Position numbers and translations under genes: made by a program. Below, one piece after another: positions 50,880-53,286 of a stretch of DNA of 53,286 nt (position 1 is the first letter of the stretch; each line of letters starts with the position of its first letter). The notes beneath the pieces are model-generated. The model saw only the letters and a program-made list of their open reading frames with translations. It was not told the origin of the DNA and ran no database searches. Source of the stretch: Streptococcaceae bacterium (GTDB lineage Bacteria > Bacillota > Bacilli > Lactobacillales > Streptococcaceae); contig JAIRUZ010000040.1 in assembly GCA_031254115.1 (NCBI GenBank), positions 1-53,286 on the forward strand, read 5' to 3'.

Positions 50880-50913
50880 TAAAAAGCCGTCTGTCAGCGC
50901 TGACAGACGGCTT
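50880..50913 (-). terminator. Terminator of the surface protein gene, built on palindrome copy 16
   Basis: A perfect 30-nt palindrome (50884-50913, arms AAGCCGTCTGTCAGC) contains TGTCAGCGCTGACA at 50892-50905 and is followed on the minus strand by five T. This is the only perfect copy outside a gene. Confidence 0.85.
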
Positions 50914-50935
50914 ATTGGCCTATTTTATGAGCTAA

Positions 50936-53286
50936 TCAAGCTCTTTTACGTTTGATGCCATACATCATACCTGCAGCCGCAAGAGCAAATGCGCCGCCGT
51001 AGAAGAACGCAACATCATTCCCATCGCCCGTTTCAGGCAATTCGTGTTTGGAGTGATGATGAACCACTTTGACTGGTTTCGCAGGAGCTGGCGTTGGCGC
51101 TGGTGTCGGTTTCGCAGGAACAATGCGCTCACCATACCATTTGTCTGTATCGCCCACAGGAAGTCCAGAAATCGCCCCAACCGCTGTGACTGTTGCTTGG
51201 TCGCCTTCGAGAACATTTGCTGGCATACTTGGCAATGTGCCTTCACCCACGATATAAGCACCCACTGGAAGAACAAGTAAGCTACCGTCCGCAACGGTAA
51301 GCTCACCCGCTGCATTTTGAGTTAATACTTGACCATTATACGTATAAACGATGCCCTGCACATTATCATTTCCCGCGATTTGAACATCTTTCACAACAAT
51401 CTTCGTCAATGGTTCCTCGCCATTATTCGTGATTCTAAAGAATATCGAGACAGAGCCGTCTGCATTTTCAACATAAAGCGTGCCTGGCGTGTCGTGGTCG
51501 TTCGTGCCCACATTATCAGACGTATCGGTGTTGTTGCCGTTACCCGCGTTTGGAAGCGCACTATTTGCCTTCTCAATGTCAATACTTGGTTTAGGCGTCT
51601 TTGGATGTCCGTACCATTTATCATTGTCACCAACTGGAAGACCTGAGAGCACGCCAATCCCTGTCACGCTCACCAAATCACCATGAAGCGAGTCAAGCGG
51701 AACGGCTGGCAGCGTTGCTGAGCCCGTCACATAATCACCAACTTTGAAGATAAAGCCAGAGCCGTCAGCGTTATAAAGCACGTTGTTTGTAACAGTCAAT
51801 ACTTGACCGTTCGCGTCTTTCCATGTGATGGTGCCAACATTTGTACCAGACGTATCATCTGTCGTAAGTTGATCGCTCACCGTCACCGTCTTCAAGTCCT
51901 CTGTTCCGTTATTCGTTATACGGAAATAAATCTCTGTCGCTTGTCCAGGTTGCATGACGTCCGCAGTCCCTGATGTATCGTGGTCATTTGGTCCCGCATT
52001 GTTTGGCGTATCTGTGTAATTACCATTGCCGGCAGACGGCACGCTGTTATTTGCCTTTTCGATGTCAATCGATGGTTTTGGCGTGTGCGTCGTGACGGTA
52101 TTTGAGTTTTGCGTCACATTATTCACAGATTCCGTGAACGTGTTTTGCACTTGAACATTTCCTGTTATACGCTCAAATGCGGCGTCAATCGTCCATTGGA
52201 TACCCGAAGCGAGATTTTGATTCATGAGATCAAGCCACGCCTGTGTCGCGGTAAAGCTCAACACACCATTTGTGTCAGCTGCCGTGAAATAGGTCGTGTC
52301 AGTTTGCGTCGCAATCTTGTCACCCGTTTTGTAGCTGCCAAAATCTGTCAGCGCATAAATATCATACGTTCCCTGATATTTGTCATCTGCTTGATTGTAA
52401 TCATCTGTCAAGCTCCATTGCGTCGTCTGATCACGGTTCGCATAGAAATACTTGCTGTCAAGCTCGTACACAAAATTGTTTGTAAGCCCAATGCTGCCAT
52501 TGTCAACCGAGTCACCATTCTCCGTCAGCGCGACATCTTTGGTTGGGCTTGATGCAGGTGGGGTTGGTTTTAAGGCGACGCCTGTTGGGGTTGGGATGGC
52601 CATGCCTGTCATGGTTTTAAAGGTCGGTGTGATTGTACCTGCTGGGCTGGCTGTCAAGGGCGCAAAGGTGCCTGGCGAGGTCAGTGCGGTCGTTGGAAGC
52701 AATGACGCTGCTGGCAAGGCCAGAGGCTCTGGTGATGGTGGAACTGGCACCGTTGGGAATTTTGGTGCTGGCATGTAGACGAACCAAATGTTCATGTTCT
52801 GCCCATTAGCCGTTGACCACTGAAGAGGTAGATTTTCAAAAGAACTTATCGGATCTTTCGGATCTAGGAACCAGAGATTTTGAATTGTTTTAGCTGCATA
52901 GTCTGTTGACGTATTATAGGCTGTACTAACCGCTGCCAATTGATACACGGTACCATCTGGACCTGTATAAGATGGCAGGATTCCGCCCGGACTATATGCC
53001 CCCATCCAATTATAAGTATAATTTGTGACGGAGAGATGATTGCCTACTCCATTATCCGAGACATTCGCAGCCGTTGTATAACCTGGAGTTACCGTTGTCG
53101 TTCCTGGATTATTTGCAATGATAGCCTGAAGATCTGTTTTACTGATAGTGGCAATTGGCTGATACCTTCCAATTACGGGAGACTGAAGTGTATTACCTAC
53201 AGCGACCGTATTACCTAACAAATCATAATTGAGAAGAGCATTGATGTCATAACTTGGACTCACTGCGATATTGACTTGAAGATTTG
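50936..53286 (-). CDS. LPXTG-anchored surface protein with tandem repeat domains (partial, N-terminus off right edge)
   Basis: The frame is open to the right edge, so a signal peptide is not seen. Readable parts in order: an N-terminal region rich in Thr/Asn, a Pro-rich linker (about 52560-52780), a domain like the antigen I/II C-terminal isopeptide domains (FVYELDSKYFYANRDQTT, about 52090-52500), two repeats of about 155 residues each beginning PKPSIDIEKAN and ending KWYG (about 51600-52085 and 51125-51600), a Pro/Ala/Lys stretch, LPETG (51026-51040), a membrane helix and KRKRA tail. Sortase A should link it to peptidoglycan. Role is probably adhesion; ligand unknown. Confidence 0.9.
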   Translation of the reverse strand, partial: NLQVNIAVSPSYDINALLNYDLLGNTVAVGNTLQSPVIGRYQPIATISKTDLQAIIANNPGTTTVTPGYTTAANVSDNGVGNHLSVTNYTYNWMGAYSPGGILPSYTGPDGTVYQLAAVSTAYNTSTDYAAKTIQNLWFLDPKDPISSFENLPLQWSTANGQNMNIWFVYMPAPKFPTVPVPPSPEPLALPAASLLPTTALTSPGTFAPLTASPAGTITPTFKTMTGMAIPTPTGVALKPTPPASSPTKDVALTENGDSVDNGSIGLTNNFVYELDSKYFYANRDQTTQWSLTDDYNQADDKYQGTYDIYALTDFGSYKTGDKIATQTDTTYFTAADTNGVLSFTATQAWLDLMNQNLASGIQWTIDAAFERITGNVQVQNTFTESVNNVTQNSNTVTTHTPKPSIDIEKANNSVPSAGNGNYTDTPNNAGPNDHDTSGTADVMQPGQATEIYFRITNNGTEDLKTVTVSDQLTTDDTSGTNVGTITWKDANGQVLTVTNNVLYNADGSGFIFKVGDYVTGSATLPAVPLDSLHGDLVSVTGIGVLSGLPVGDNDKWYGHPKTPKPSIDIEKANSALPNAGNGNNTDTSDNVGTNDHDTPGTLYVENADGSVSIFFRITNNGEEPLTKIVVKDVQIAGNDNVQGIVYTYNGQVLTQNAAGELTVADGSLLVLPVGAYIVGEGTLPSMPANVLEGDQATVTAVGAISGLPVGDTDKWYGERIVPAKPTPAPTPAPAKPVKVVHHHSKHELPETGDGNDVAFFYGGAFALAAAGMMYGIKRKRA

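Noticed and set aside
8098-50905. Iterated palindrome as a CRISPR or BOX/RUP-type mobile repeat
   Set aside because: Copies are only 14-16 bp, irregularly spaced, with unrelated flanks and inside intact reading frames.
8098-50905. Iterated palindrome as GlnR/TnrA sites (TGTNA-N7-TNACA)
   Set aside because: The spacer is 4 rather than 7 bp and the sites are intragenic in genes unrelated to nitrogen control.
1-53286. tRNA, rRNA, riboswitch, IS element or prophage
   Set aside because: No cloverleaf, rRNA segment, transposase, integrase or recognisable riboswitch core was seen in the gaps.

Overview
The window is 53.3 kb from a low-to-mid GC Firmicute that looks like a member of the Streptococcaceae close to Lactococcus. 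I infer this from the gene families (DUF1149, YlxM, ClpE with CtsR boxes, tandem FemABX ligases, the folD/xseAB/ispA/tlyA/argR/recN block, an LPETG surface protein), from short strong extended -10 promoters and from many GCGCGTG heptamers, the published Lactococcus lactis Chi sequence. Most genes lie on the minus strand in tightly packed operons with ATGA, TAATG or TGATG junctions.

Layout, left to right: (1) 1-1650, an AT-richer end with a partial 6-phosphogluconate dehydrogenase divergent from an RpiR-type regulator. (2) 1656-7677, minus strand: an unknown helical protein, then the operon DUF1149-degV-cca-pepD, then ylxM-rimM-trmD. (3) 7715-9923, a plus-strand two-component system. (4) 9968-18782, minus strand: a GntR regulator, the division/wall cluster rsmH-ftsL-pbpX-mraY, and an operon of two DUF805 membrane proteins plus two FemABX ligases. 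(5) 18807-25025, minus strand: folD, then xseA-xseB-ispA-tlyA-argR-recN. (6) rex on the plus strand. (7) 25842-35125, a molybdenum island: a 13-gene minus-strand operon moeA-mobB-moaC-moaE-moaD-moaA-unknown-narK-moeB-mog-unknown-modA-modB, with mobA divergent. (8) telA/xpaC. (9) 36974-43871, narGHJI plus an SRPBCC gene. (10) clpE, smc, rnc and the C-terminal part of a wall-anchored surface protein that runs off the right edge.

The metabolic theme is anaerobic nitrate respiration: ModAB takes up molybdate, the Moa/Moe/Mob/Mog proteins build the bis-MGD cofactor, NarK exchanges nitrate and nitrite, NarGHI reduces nitrate and NarJ matures it. Rex, an NADH/NAD+ sensor, sits next to the island.

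Two genome-scale patterns stand out. First, a perfect palindrome TGTCAGCGCTGACA occurs 16 times (plus several one-mismatch copies); 15 copies are inside genes, always in a reading frame that gives LSALT or VSAD and never in the frame containing a stop, and one forms a terminator stem. Second, eleven transcription units start with a -10 box placed exactly 6 nt before the ATG (ten with the TGn extension), which predicts leaderless mRNAs as a standard start mode in this organism. Other points: RecN has Gln in place of the Walker A Lys, a 111-bp branched inverted-repeat element lies upstream of the nar promoter, and two paralogous proteins of unknown function occur, one of them inside the Moco operon. 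No tRNA, rRNA, CRISPR array, IS transposase or prophage gene was seen.
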